This document shows, piece after piece, positions 50,701 to 62,000 of a stretch of 64,000 bases of DNA (positions are counted from its first letter, which is position 1; each line of letters starts with the position of its first letter). Below the pieces are notes generated by a model that was not told the DNA's origin, did no database searches, and saw only the letters and a program-made list of their open reading frames with translations. The DNA is taken from assembly GCF_902459465.1 (NCBI RefSeq), contig NC_047063.1:5270001-5334000 (forward strand). Reading direction: 5' to 3'. Made by a program: the position numbers and the translations under genes. Origin of the DNA: Asterias rubens (taxonomy: Eukaryota; Echinodermata; Asteroidea; Forcipulatida; Asteriidae).

Positions 50701-53447
50701 CCCCTCCCCCGAGAATGGAGGATCCCAATGTAATGGAACATCCCAAGAGTCAAACTTATGTGAAAACGTCACATGTCCAGGTACGCGAATATAACAGTTT
50801 GGATAAAGTTGTACTTTGTTGATTATAAACAGTTATTCTGAATTTTAGCTCGCGCCAATATTATTATTATTTGTTGGCCATGCATTGGATCTAAGACGAC
50901 TTGTTTTATGTGTAATGTCTTGGTTGAGTAATTTTGATTGTTTGCTTGTTTCTGTTTTATACTTATCTTTGGAAAAAAAGATTTTCCGGAGGCACCGTTT
51001 GAAGAAATGCAGAAGCAGAAGGAAATACAATAAACTTCATGTATTTTATGCATGCTATTTTCATATTCTTTTATTTACACAAACGATCCAAAACAGTATT
51101 GCAATTAGAGGAAAGGGCATTGCCAATAGTATGCATCCGGATGTCAAAATGAGGATTGACGCATAGCAAACCGATTTATTGATTAAAAACATGTTGTTCC
51201 AATATTGCGTTGGAAAGAGCGACGAGAGAGAGGGAAGCTAGAGGGGTATGGGTGAAGGCGAAAAACAGAAAGTTGAAAACACAAAACCCACCTGAGCCCC
51301 ACAGAGTTTTAAGTGCACTGATATCTTTTTCTGTCTGACCATTACTAGTGGTGGATGGTAATTGGAGTGAATGGGGGGCTTGGCACAACTGCTCAGCGTC
51401 ATGTGGTACTGGAAATATAACACGATATCGGACGTGTACAAACCCCTCCCCAGAGAATGGAGGATCCCAATGTAATGGAACAGCCCAAGAGTCAAAACCT
51501 TGTGATACCAACGTCACGTGTCCAGGTATGGGTAAATACCGGCCCTCTAGCGGTTAGATAGTTGCCCGTAAGCATTTCCCAGCACCATTTTGATTCTAAA
51601 CTAACCTCACGTTTATGTTATTTTAAGCCGTGGTTTTTTTAACTAAAAGAACAAACTGCAGTTTCGGGCCTTTAAACAAACCTTTAACACATTCGAAGTA
51701 AAGCCATTTTTCTAGGAAATGTGAGCATGCTCAGAATGACGTAAACAATGCCAGTTTACCTGGTAAGTCTGCTGCCACCTAGCGTTCAAAGGTCTCCCAT
51801 TAGAGACCGTACGAACGTCGTCTTCATTATACCCAAGCCATGGCCTCGATCCCCTCTAAAGGTGTGAGGGGCAACTGTGTACATACAATCATGTACATGC
51901 ATCATGACTTTTAATAGTCTAATAACATCATTAATTAACGAGAGTCTATTATTTCACGCTGTTTTATTTTAGTAAATGGGGGATGGAGCGACTGGGACAA
52001 CTGGAGCCCTTGTACGGTATCATGCGGCGCAGGAGGTGAACAAGTGCGAAGCCGTGCTTGCAATAATCCCCCACCGAGCAATGGCGGTCTACCCTGTTGG
52101 GGCGATTCGAGTGAAACAAGTGATTGTGACCAGGCCACGCAGGCACCTTGTAAGTACACCTGTTGAGCACGATGGTTAATAAAAATATTAATAATTATTT
52201 AATATTTGATGGCTTTGAGGGGGGTACAAGAATATATTGCACGAGCTATGACAATATTGCACGAGTCGAAGACGAGTGCAATATTGTCATAGCGAGTGCA
52301 ATGTTTTATTGTATCCCCGAAAAAAAACCCCATCAAATATTATTATTATTATTTATATCAGGCTGAGGACTTGATCAAAGCAACACTATTTTGGCTCACC
52401 CGATTCCAGATTTTAATTCCTGCTCGAATGCTGTTCAATGACGCTGTCTTTTAGTGCTCGCCGTCTGTTTTTCTAACTTCCACATTCAATTTTGACAAAA
52501 CACTCGCAAGCGTAAGTTTATCTACTCTTTCAACCGTCCGGTAAGCTCTAAAGAACATGTACTGCTTGTTTTGTAGCCTTCAAGGTGTTTTCTGCGTCTT
52601 TGTTCTTCAAAAGTTCTTCAAAATCCTCATCGGAAACCTAAGCGAATCTCGCGCCGCTAGTAGAAGCAGCCATTGTTGTTGATTATTATCTGCAGCTTGG
52701 TTCACTGGTTAACAACAGTGAGCGCGCGCTCTTGACTATATATTATGGGAACCAGCGAAACTTGTTAAAATACCCGGATAGAGCAATATTGAAGCAGTAT
52801 TGCTGTCATCGGGGTACTTTTTACGAAACCATTCAATACGCTGATATATGTTTGCCTCTGAAGCCTCATATAAATAATAACAATAATAATAAATATCGAA
52901 GTCTTATATAGCGCACGTATCTACCAAAGAAGGTACTCAAGGCGCTGAGTAAATACAAACTTTCAGAAAGATTATTGAAGTGATGAATTCTGAGACCAAA
53001 TTATTTAGCACCTTAAAAGGGTTTACAATGTGCTACAGCAGCCACAGCCAGAAACACCGGGGCAAACCCTTCTCTTTTCAATAAGTGTACTGGGTTCTTT
53101 TACATGCGTTACACAACACATGGGACCAACGGCTTTACGTCCCATCCGAAGGACGAAGCAATGGTTATGTGTCTTGCTTAAGTGTCACGGCTGATTTGGG
53201 TCGACAGTTCGGTTGGCGTAGCCCCCATCATAATGACGTAAGGCAAACTCTCAAGAAATTTACATTTTGTTTGTACAAGTCCTTTATATTTACAATATTG
53301 ATTGATGTTTGACTGTACACAGGTTGCCCCTGGGGTGAGTGGAGTGCTTGTTCCGGAGGATTCCGACTGAGGATAAGAGACAGGGCGGGTGATTGTGCGT
53401 CCGTACAGGGAAACCCACTTGAGAGTGAAATATGTTCCAGACGGTGA
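47635..53447 (+). CDS. Secreted TSR-only protein related to properdin (6 exons, complete)
   Basis: Join: 47635-47710, 49932-50108, 50610-50780, 51349-51525, 51973-52149, 53323-53447 (903 nt: 300 residues plus stop). Order: signal peptide 1-25 (core GIFAGILLLLASTCYC), TSR1 26-84, TSR2 85-141, TSR3 142-200, TSR4 201-259, shortened TSR-like unit 260-300. All introns are phase 1. TSR1 to TSR3 are nearly identical in DNA (NWSEWGAWxNCSASC, then GNITRYRTCTNPSPE), while the introns between them are unrelated. Each holds four or five N-glycosylation sequons. TSR4 is a different type (GGWSDWDNWSPCTVSCGAGG). No TB exon was found in the 2.2 kb first intron, so this differs from both flanking TB-containing genes. 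Likely secreted; properdin-like binding is only inferred. Confidence 0.85.
47711..49931. other. First intron of TSR-only gene
   Basis: No TB or TSR exon found. 47760-47912 is a GGTTGATTTCAC-type MITE (ttttataaagagttaagact ... ctctttttgaaatcgagccc); 49260-49450 has repeated gggtcaga / tctgaccc words. Confidence 0.5.
49932..50108 (+). CDS. TSR-only gene exon 2, TSR1
   Basis: Acceptor atagtag|TG, donor TCAG|gtatgc; 59 codons. VNGNWSEWGAWPNCSASCGT and NITRYRTCTNPSP give a full TSR with sequons NWS, NCS, NIT, NGT and NVT. Confidence 0.93.
50610..50780 (+). CDS. TSR-only gene exon 3, TSR2
   Basis: Acceptor taaatag|TG, donor CCAG|gtacgc; 57 codons. Differs from TSR1 by few bases over most of its length. 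CSASCAT replaces CSASCGT, and two codons are lost near the end (LCENVTC for LCDTNVTC, and CP for CPS). Confidence 0.93.
51349..51525 (+). CDS. TSR-only gene exon 4, TSR3
   Basis: Acceptor ttactag|TG, donor CCAG|gtatgg; 59 codons. VVDGNWSEWGAWHNCSASCG and NITRYRTCTNPSPENGG; third near-identical TSR. Confidence 0.93.
51973..52149 (+). CDS. TSR-only gene exon 5, TSR4
   Basis: Acceptor attttag|TA, donor CCTT|gtaagt; 59 codons. NGGWSDWDNWSPCTVSCGAG and VRSRACNNPPPSNGG. Distinct TSR subtype, closer to the properdin-like gene at 35-45 kb than to TSR1 to TSR3. Confidence 0.9.
52203..52880. mobile_element. 0.7 kb composite element with broken Crypton-like fragment, copy 1
   Basis: Left: hairpin gcacgagctatgacaatatt / aatattgtcatagcgagtgc. 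Then a part bounded by ttatttatatcaggctgagg and its inverse at 52855-52880. On the minus strand from 52673 it reads MAASTSGARFA then a stop, followed by a diverged form of the fragment intact at 57395-57562. Lies in the last intron of the TSR-only gene. Confidence 0.8.
52890..53200 (-). mobile_element. tRNA-derived SINE, family 2, partial
   Basis: gtcttatatagcgcacgtat, aaggcgctgagtaaatacaa, cagcagccacagccagaaac, catgcgttacacaacacatg and gaagcaatggttatgtgtct match 13290-13560. The tRNA head is missing. Confidence 0.65.
53323..53447 (+). CDS. TSR-only gene exon 6, shortened TSR and stop
   Basis: Acceptor tacacag|GT; CPWGEWSACSGGFRLRIRDR, then AGDCASVQGNPLESEICSRR and TGA at 53445-53447. It keeps WGEW and four Cys, but the CSxTCG core is replaced by CSGG and the middle is short. 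Confidence 0.78.
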
Positions 53448-54338
53448 TCATCTAGCAATCCGAAAGTTCCGATCTGTTAGGCTGGTTTGGTCGTGTTGTC
53501 CCCACTAGACAAAATATTTATTAGCAGCACGAGCAAACGAATTGAAGTATTAAAATTTTTAACATTATAATATATCTGTTAAAAAACGAGAGCTTTTCTC
53601 TATTTTTCTAAAATTAAGTGATTCAATACACACAAACCACAGATGATTTTTTGTAAGCCATCTATAGTCCTTTATTACTTTTATGGTCCAGTAACCCTTC
53701 CTTTCATTCTAAACATCCTTTGTCCTCGCCACTTCACTCCTATTGGTTCATAGCCACCAATATTGTTTCTGAAATAGAAACTTTGATTGGCTGTTATTTT
53801 CCCGCTTCTTTCTGGATCCTTTCCTTAATCCCTTTCCCCCTCTCTTTTTCTATAAATGGATATGTATTTGTTTGTACTTGTTTTATGCCTCTGAAGAAGG
53901 TCCGGATTGGATCGAAAGCTAAGGCCATCTACCCTATTCATTATTCCATCTATAGTCCTTTGGTATAAAAATAGGTATAGCTAATTAACTGCCTGGTTTG
54001 AACGGAAGGAAGGGTCAAAGTGGGGTTATGAAGTGTTAAAATGTGCCGTAAGCTACAAGTTAAGCTACAATTTGTTTAATTCCCTGTTTGGACTATAAGG
54101 AAAGGTCATGTTTTAAAAAACACTATATAGTGAAATGTGTCATAAGCACAAGTTAAGACGGCAAAAACATTATTGTTCAATCAGGAGATATGTTACGTAA
54201 AATTAAGAACTTGCTTTTGGACCGGGGAAATGTCAAAGTGGGTTCATCCATTTAAACGTATTATCATAAGTGTTAAAAGATACAAGACGGCACAAACATT
54301 ACGACTTGATCACATCGGGCTTGGGAGATAGGAGTTTT
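53448..54338. other. 3' flank of TSR-only gene
   Basis: No gene seen. Contains copy 2 of the 50-bp motif (53888-53942) and AT-rich unique DNA. No strong AATAAA close to the stop was found. Confidence 0.45.
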
Positions 54339-54702
54339 GTTAAGGCACTGGACACGTTTGTTAGCATAAAAACTTACTTGGTAACGAGCAATAGAGAGAG
54401 TTGTTGATAGTATAAAACATTGTAGATTTTGAGGTCTCGAAATCAAGCATCTGAAAGCACACAACTTCGTGTGACAAGGGTGTTTTTCTTTCTAAAATTT
54501 CTCACTAAAATATTTGAATTTAATTCGAGACCTCAGCTGAAGTCTCGAATTCAACGCATCTGAAGGCACACATTTTGGGCGATAAGTGTGTTTTTTTCTT
54601 CCATTATTCTCTCGCATCTTCGACGACAAATTGAGTCCAAATCTTGACAGGTTTGTTATTTTATGCATATGTTGGGATACACCAAGTGAGAATACTGGTC
54701 TT
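54339..54702. mobile_element. TTAA-type MITE, right end lost
   Basis: ttaaggcactggacacgttt, aaaacttacttggtaacgag, a doubled gagacctcagctgaagtctc palindrome, tttgttattttatgcatatg, ending in tggtcttt. Confidence 0.75.
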
Positions 54703-54892
54703 TAAAAATACTAAAAGCTTTGATATTACCGCAATTTGACACCTGACATCAGTTGACAAATACGTCCTTTTGATACTAAGATTGTTTTACAGAGTGCAAG
54801 ATGGTAATATGTAACTTTCTCCAATAAGCGGAAACCCTATAACATTCGTAGGAATCATATTGGTCACTGGTCACCGCTTTGATAATCCAATG

Positions 54893-55273
54893 TTGAAGAC
54901 ACTGGACACTATTGGTAATTGTCAAAGACCAGTCTTCTCATTTGGTAAATCTCAACATATAAATAAAATAACAAACCTGTGACAATTTGAGCTCAATTGG
55001 TCAACGGAGTTGCGAGATATGAATGAAACAAAACAAAAACAGTTGTGTGCTTTCAGAGCATGCTTGATTTCGAGACCTCAAATTCTAAATCTGAGGTCTC
55101 GAAATCAAATTCGTGGAAAATTACTGCTTTCTCGAAAACTACGTTACTTCAGAGGGAGCCGTTTCTCACAATGTATAATACTATCCACAGCTTCCCATTA
55201 CTCGTCACCAAGTACGGTTTTATGCAAACAATTATTTTGGGTAATTACCGATAGTAATGTCCACTACCTTTAA
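54893..55273. mobile_element. TTAA-type MITE, full-length
   Basis: ttgaagacactggacactat (left TTAA mutated) to accgatagtaatgtccacta and ccttta. Includes gagacctcaaattctaaatc / gatctgaggtctcgaaatca core. Confidence 0.8.
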
Positions 55274-57061
55274 CGTTAAAATTTCATTGAAATTTGCTAG
55301 ACTCACATAAAATCAGAAATCTCGTACAGATTTACGCCGTAGTGCATAAACCATACATATTATCTGTCACCACCATGAACATGACTATTATCAAGTCTAT
55401 GGTAGCAATATAATTTTAGTAATACTTAGTAATAATTAGTAAACTTGTCAGAAGACGAGATTGATAAATCAACTTGTTTAATTAATTGTGAAAACACATT
55501 TCGATTAGTTTTATGACCTGGAATAAATGTTGTTTAAAATGTTGTTAAAATGATTTCTGTATTAAAGGGAAACACATGTTTTATTTATATCCAAATTTTT
55601 TTGAGGTGTTAATGCTTCAGTTTATGTAAACATACATAAAAAGCACAATATAAGTTACGTCACGATGTCGTGACCGCCACCGAAATTGAGCCCAGGGACA
55701 ATTTTCGTTTAGAGCTGCTTTTATGCAGGTTGCTTAACAATTTTCTGATGAACAAAAGAGAGCACTCAGGATATACAGTCAAAAGGTGTACACGTGACAT
55801 GGTCACTATATTGGCTAGAAAGCTTATTCTGGTAAGCAAAAAAATATTTTGTGCTTAGCTGCCGTTCAAACTGTGTCCGGGTGAAAGGAGCCGGTCCGGT
55901 TTCTGTAAATAACAGCGGATACCGAAACAATAAAATGTCTGTAGATAAGGGCACCGGAGTGAAGAATACTATTTAGTTCCTGACTAAATATTTGCTTGGG
56001 AAAAAGCCTAAAAATAATATTTTTTATTTTTTACCATTCACCGATGTGTGGTGGGGGTTCTAGACTTGGTGCGTTGGGTGTGGTCTTGTTGGGTGTGGTC
56101 CTGATCAATTTTGTTGCAACGAAATTCTACCAAGGAATATGACAATTGCCTATGAACGGGACCTGCCGTCGATTTCGCCAAAACTCTTCCTGACTTAGGA
56201 TTAATCTTATGACCTAGGACGAGTTCAGTTATGTGTCCGAAGGCATGATGACGCATTGAGTCCATCTTAAGTTAGGACGGTCTTGTCCTAACTCGAGATA
56301 GGATTAATCCTAGCGTTTCGTAAAATCGGCTGCAGTCCCCTTTTGAATCTTCAACGTCAATTTGAAACGATAATAACATTTTTATGACAAAGGAATTAGG
56401 TTATAGACTGCATGGTAAAGTCTCGCGCGAATCGAAAATCAGAAAACAGCTTGAACGAAGACTAGGCCTACGCTTTTTGCTATGAAAAGAAATCTTTCTA
56501 AATATACAAAATTCCTAAAACATATTAAAACACATTTAAGAGCAATTTGTTATCAAAAAAATTTAAATTTTTCATAAAGTGCGAATGGTTTGTTAACTAA
56601 AAATTAGAACAAATTTAAACTTTGGGACGAGAGGCTGATTTTTAGAAACCCCGTTTGCCAATCACGCTCGAATTTTGTGCGACCACCTTTAAGACGTAAC
56701 AACACTTTGATACAACACTACTACAGACTCATTTTGTTAAACTCATAAATACTGAGCAAAAATTATACTTTAAATACTTCAACAATCGTTGGGAAATATA
56801 CACGTTAAATTACAAATTATTATTAACACACTGTGTTTAAAAAAAATGACAGAATGCAATCAGAATACAATATTCAACCACACAAAAAATATATATGTGC
56901 AAAACAATGTATCTGCGCGCATTGTTGACCACTCAGTTATAATATTCGAGTTAATAAAACCAGGGCTGAATGCAAACCGATGTATAATTATGTATGTAAT
57001 TAGCAGGGGAGCAGTGCAGCTGCATCGCATTATTTTCACAACGAGTGTATAGTTATATAAT
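55274..57061. other. Intergenic, no gene seen
   Basis: AT-rich. 56160-56336 is a GGTTGATTTCAC-type MITE variant (gtcgatttcgccaaaactct ... tagcgtttcgtaaaatcggc). The remaining ORFs are short and lack any recognisable domain. Confidence 0.5.
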
Positions 57062-57800
57062 ATTGGATGGCTTTGAGGGAGATACAAGAATATATTGCAC
57101 GAGCTATGACAAAATTACACGAGTCGAAGACGAGTGCAATGTTGTCATAGCGAGTGCAATATATTCTTGTATCCCCCGGAAAAAAAAACCCATCAAATAT
57201 TATTATTATTACTTATATCAGGCTGAGGACTTGATCAAAGCAACACTATTTTGGCTCACCTGATTCCAGATTTTAATTCGCCCTCGATTGCTGTTCAATG
57301 ACGCTCCTTGTTGCAGTGATCGCCGTCTGTTTTTCATTCCTCCATGCTTCCACATACAATTTTGACAAAACAATCGCAAGCGTAGCTTATCTACTCATTC
57401 AAAATTCGTTGGAAGATTATTTTCCGTCAGGTAAGCTCTCAGAACATGTACTGCTTGTTTTGTAGCCTTCAATGTGTTTTCTGCGTATTTGTGCTTCAAA
57501 AGTTCTTCAAAATCCTCATCGGAAACCGAAGCGAATCTCGCGCCGCTAGTAGAAGCAGCCATTGTTGTTGATTATCTGCAGCTCCGTTCGCTGGTTAACA
57601 ACAGTGGGTGAGCGCACGCTCTTAACTAAATTATGGGAACCAGTGAAACTTGTTAAAATGCCCGGATGGAGCAACATTGAAGCAATGTTGCTGTATCCGG
57701 GAACTTTTACTGACACAATATTGCTGTCAACCGGGTACTTTTCACGAAAGCATTCAATACGCTGATATAGTTTAACCTCGGAAGCCTGATATAAATAATA
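57062..57800. mobile_element. 0.7 kb composite element with Crypton-like fragment, copy 2
   Basis: About 90 percent like 52203-52880 by eye, in the same orientation. Bounded by gatggctttgagggagatac on the left and cctgatataaataataaaaa on the right. Carries the open 55-codon fragment at 57395-57562. Confidence 0.82.
57395..57562 (-). pseudogene. Crypton-like N-terminal (core-binding-like) fragment, 55 codons
   Basis: Minus strand, ATG at 57562, TGA at 57395-57397. SDEDFEELLKHKYAENTLKA and VHVLRAYLTENNLPTNFE resemble the N-terminal helical part of Crypton-derived tyrosine recombinase-like proteins (DUF3504/ZMYM-type families). No catalytic domain follows, so it is a remnant carried by a non-autonomous element. 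Homology is recalled, not searched. Confidence 0.55.
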
Positions 57801-58898
57801 AAAATTAGTAAGGATCACCAACAACTAAAAAAAAAAAACTTCAGTAAACATCATTAACTGTCTTTGTCTCCCTTACTAAACTAATTATTGATTTGTATTT
57901 TTCCTTAAAAAAAGAAGACACAACACCCAAATCTTAAGAACAATCTTGTTTAGTTTTGTAATAGTATTTAAATATTAAGCAAAAAATAATTCACATTATA
58001 CTACATATTTTTTTTCTTTGGTTCGAAATTGAATGACTTTACAGGGAAAACAACTGGTGTTTTGTTTAAAATTAATTTATATTTACCTGTATAAATACAA
58101 TGGCAGTTAAATACGTACAGCATTGTGCACATACAAAATTAAATAATTCAAACATTATATTCTTTACAAGGTAAAACTATACTCTTACGAAACATTATGG
58201 TTAATAAAAGGTGAAAGTTACGAAACATTATGATTAAACAGTAAACGTACAACATACAACGTACAAAATAGAATAACAAAGTTTGAACATCAATACAAAG
58301 GATAAAAATCGATCGTCGAAGCAAACGCGCTACCATCGATCATTGTGAATTAAAGTTGACAGAAATCGTACTTAAAAAAAAAATTAAAAGGCCTAAAACC
58401 TAAGGAAATAATGGTCTTTTCGTTTTAACATGTTTGATTTCAAACTTCCCTGGCAACATTTTTAGCCAGGGTCAGCATTGATTAAGTTCCGGGTCAGAAT
58501 TGTAAAGGTTCCGGGTCAGAGTTTGCCATGTTCCGGGTCAAATGAGGCGCGTTGATAGTGAGGTGCGGGTAGAGGTGGTCTTATCCAACCCACCAGGAAG
58601 ATGTTTAAAAGTTGTGACCCACAGAGGAAATCTTTTGTTATGTTGTGTAGACTTATGGACAATTCTTATAACGGTACCATTTTTAAACAATAAAAGGGGA
58701 TCAGCTTTCTACAAAAACAAGAGTTGGTGATGATATTGAGTCCGGGGGTATTTAGACTCAATGAGTACGTCAAATCAATCGTTCATTCCTCTCGATCAAC
58801 CATACATTCAATAGTGAATACCTCAACGGGGAGTGTTAATTCCACTGAGTTGACGGGGGTGAACCGGACGTACATCCAGGCTGTTCGTGTGAACAGGG
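57801..58898. other. 3' flank of second properdin-like gene
   Basis: AT-rich. 58440-58545 has three ccgggtcag words like those at 28500-28580 and 49260-49450. No exon seen; 3' UTR of the gene likely lies here. Confidence 0.45.
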
Positions 58899-59077
58899 TT
58901 ATCTACCAGTAGAGCATCCGGGTGCTACACACGTGTTGATGTCCAGGAAATTGCCGGGGCAAGTTTGGGGTGACATTCTGGTACAGGATCTGCTGCGAAG
59001 AGAGAAGCCCTGTTTGCCGCATTGAACTGCTGAGCATGGCGTCCAGTCAGACCATTCGCTCCAGCCATTGTTCTGGT
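58899..59077 (-). CDS. Second properdin-like gene, terminal TSR4 and stop
   Basis: Acceptor attacag|AC; NNGWSEWSDWTPCSAVQCGK and SLRSRSC, ending PGCSTGR and TAA at 58899-58901. A possible donor (ACTG|gtagat) lies just before the stop, so a further exon cannot be fully excluded. Confidence 0.8.
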
Positions 59078-62000
59078 CTGTAATAGACACGATTAAAACA
59101 AAGCTCATAAGAATCCAAATCATGACTTCAAGTGTAGAAGACAAAAGTGGGTGATGATAACAGTTTAAAGCTCCCAGCGGGGCCAATTTAGTAAAGCTAT
59201 ACACTGTAAAAACAGTGTTTATAATTCCAACACAAAAAGACGTCATGTAATTATATAATTCTTAGATGTTAAATTTGCAGTGAGGATTTACTCTATTAAT
59301 TTATATAATTTTGCATTTATTTTCCTTATTTTTTTTATATATATATTTTTTATTTATATATATAACTTTTTTTTTCTTTTCCCGTTAATGTTCTGTCTTG
59401 TGCTATAACTTTGATTTGTTAGTTTTGGTCGAATAAATAATAATATTGTAATAAAAGAACAATCATTCTGGGTGTCACCCTTTACACCAATGTGCGTTAG
59501 CACTGTTTATATAACACCCAAGCAGATCCTTGCCATTTGATTGGAGGATTGTCCGTCACGTGATAGCAAATAAAAGTACCATTGCACGCTGAGTCACTCA
59601 CCGTGCTTTTTCGTTCCATCCGAAAAGTACCATTGCACGCTGGCAGCGTGCAATGGTACTTTTCGGATGGAACGAAAAAGCTGAGTAAAAACATCACGGC
59701 GTGCGCGTGTCTTTGGTAACGCAGCAGGTGTTACTGCAAGAAGGCATAGTAAAATTACTAGCATTCGGCTTCTACAGTTGAAATTGTTTGTTTTGAAAGT
59801 TGTATCTTTCCATCAAAATGACAAATGACTTGGATGTTATATAAAACAAATAATGAATGTTTTTCATTCGTGCAATGGTGCGAATATGTTCATTCGTTGA
59901 AAGCTGGAATGTTCCATTCAACTCGGCTCCGCCTCGTTGAATAGAACATTCCATCTTTCAACTCATGAACATATTCGCACCATTGCACTCATAAACATTC
60001 ATTATGTGTATATTACTAAATATAGTACTGTGTAGGCTACTCTCTCGAATTCTGTGAAAAAAAAGGAATAATTGATCCTTTAAAAACAGGTGTTTTTCAA
60101 GGCACAGTGATAAGATAACAGAAAGGTTGCGGTGGCACCTTTTTTTTAAAGGGTGAAAGCAGCAAGATAAGGCCAAATAAACAAAATACGAATTGATCGT
60201 CCGGGTTTTTCCAAAAAGAGGAGGATTTTTGTTTTCAACGGTGGCCGCCAAACATTGTATTAGTCAAACTGGCCACCGATTCTTCATTTTAAAGTCACCG
60301 CATACTTTATGAAGTTACATTACAAGTTCTTAAAAGAATAAGTAAGTTTAATGCGACATACTAAAAAAAATTGTATTTTTGAAGAAAAAAATGTAAAACA
60401 AAAATTGGGGGAAAAAAGAAAAAAGGATGCGGGTTTAAAAAAAAGATGAGAGAAGGGACGATCAACTGATATTTGGCCTAATGCAAAGACGTGTGAACGT
60501 ACCCGGACAATTTCCTGGACAGTTACGTGTCATTGATTGAAGGCCGGCGCAATGGCTTCCGTCTCCGGACGGTGGAGGATTGGTGCAGCTTCGAGAACGT
60601 GTTGTCTTTGAGTTGTTGTCACATGGATCACAGTCTGACCATTCGCCCCAGGCTGTCCATCTTCCATCGACTGAAAAGAAAAAGAAAAGAACAAAATATA
60701 CATTTATAAAATGGTGTGAATATCAAATATTTGGTGTGATTGGTTTGTAATTTAAAGGGAAGGTATACTTTTGGTAATTACTCAAGCAGTTGATAGTATA
60801 AAACATTGTGGAAAAAGACTCCCGTAACGTAGTTTTTGAGAAAGGGGTATTTTAAGTCTTCTATTCCTATCTGAAAGCACACAAATTCGTCTAACAATGG
60901 TCTTTTTTGTTTCATCATTTTCTCGCAACTTCGATGAGCGATTGAGCCCAAATTTCCACAGGCTTGTTATTTTATGCTTATGTTGGGATACACCAAGTGA
61001 GAAGACTGGTCTTTGCCAGTTACCAAACGAGTACCTTCCCTTTAATGCAACTGTGTATCTTCTAACTTTGTACATTGAATCTATTTTGGCCTTTTGGGTC
61101 ACCTGTTTCGATTTAATATGTTATTGGTAACAATAAATATACCGTAAATATATTTATTGGCATATTTATTTTGTATAATTATTACCTTTTTTTCTCTCGA
61201 AGTATTCTCTCAGAAAACACAGAATATACATAAGAAATAACAACACCTACTTCCAAAGAAACAAGTTAAATTATTTCTTTGTATGTGGAAAGTCCAACGC
61301 CCTCTTTTTCATTTAATTTACTTGCTAAATTTTGTCAAAGGGATTGGGATGGTAGCTGAGTTTCTACTATAAATTAACAATCAATCAGTATAACAATCAG
61401 TCAATAAATGAATGAATCAATCAATCAATAATTCTACTGATATAGTCGATTTAAGGATAATAACTGTGCATCTTTCGAGTATCTCCAGCGCATTCTTACA
61501 AAAGAAATTCTGGTTTTTAAAAAAAAGATTGATTGATTTATTGATTTTTTTTTTAACAGAAACAAAAATATCTCTGTTGTTTTTTCGGTTCCGTTCTGTT
61601 GGTAAAATATAAGGAAAAAGATCATTGTGAACCAAACTCCGTTTACGCAGCCGAGCTGTGACTTGTACGCATGGAAGTCGTTAAACCTTGATCAAGTGGC
61701 AGGTTGTTGAGCAGTTTGGGCTCATTTCCTGATGTTCTGAAACCGAAGACGTATTCAGAAAAACTTATTTCTTGACTACCCCGTTGAAAACGGTCCTGAT
61801 TTAATCACACATGGACCTTTTATCAACATTGTATACACCCTCTAAACACAATTTTTTAATTAACAAAATGGTTACACTAATAATGACTTAAACCTTGTCG
61901 TGCTCTCTGTGCACACTATACAAACAAAAACAGTGGTTCACTTTTCTGAGAGTCCCTGGGATTTAAAACCACAGAAATAAATGAAATGTATTGGAGGGGT

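Noticed and set aside
49909..51517. Minus-strand ORFs beginning MTLVSQ
   Set aside because: Exact antisense shadows of the repeated TSR exons.
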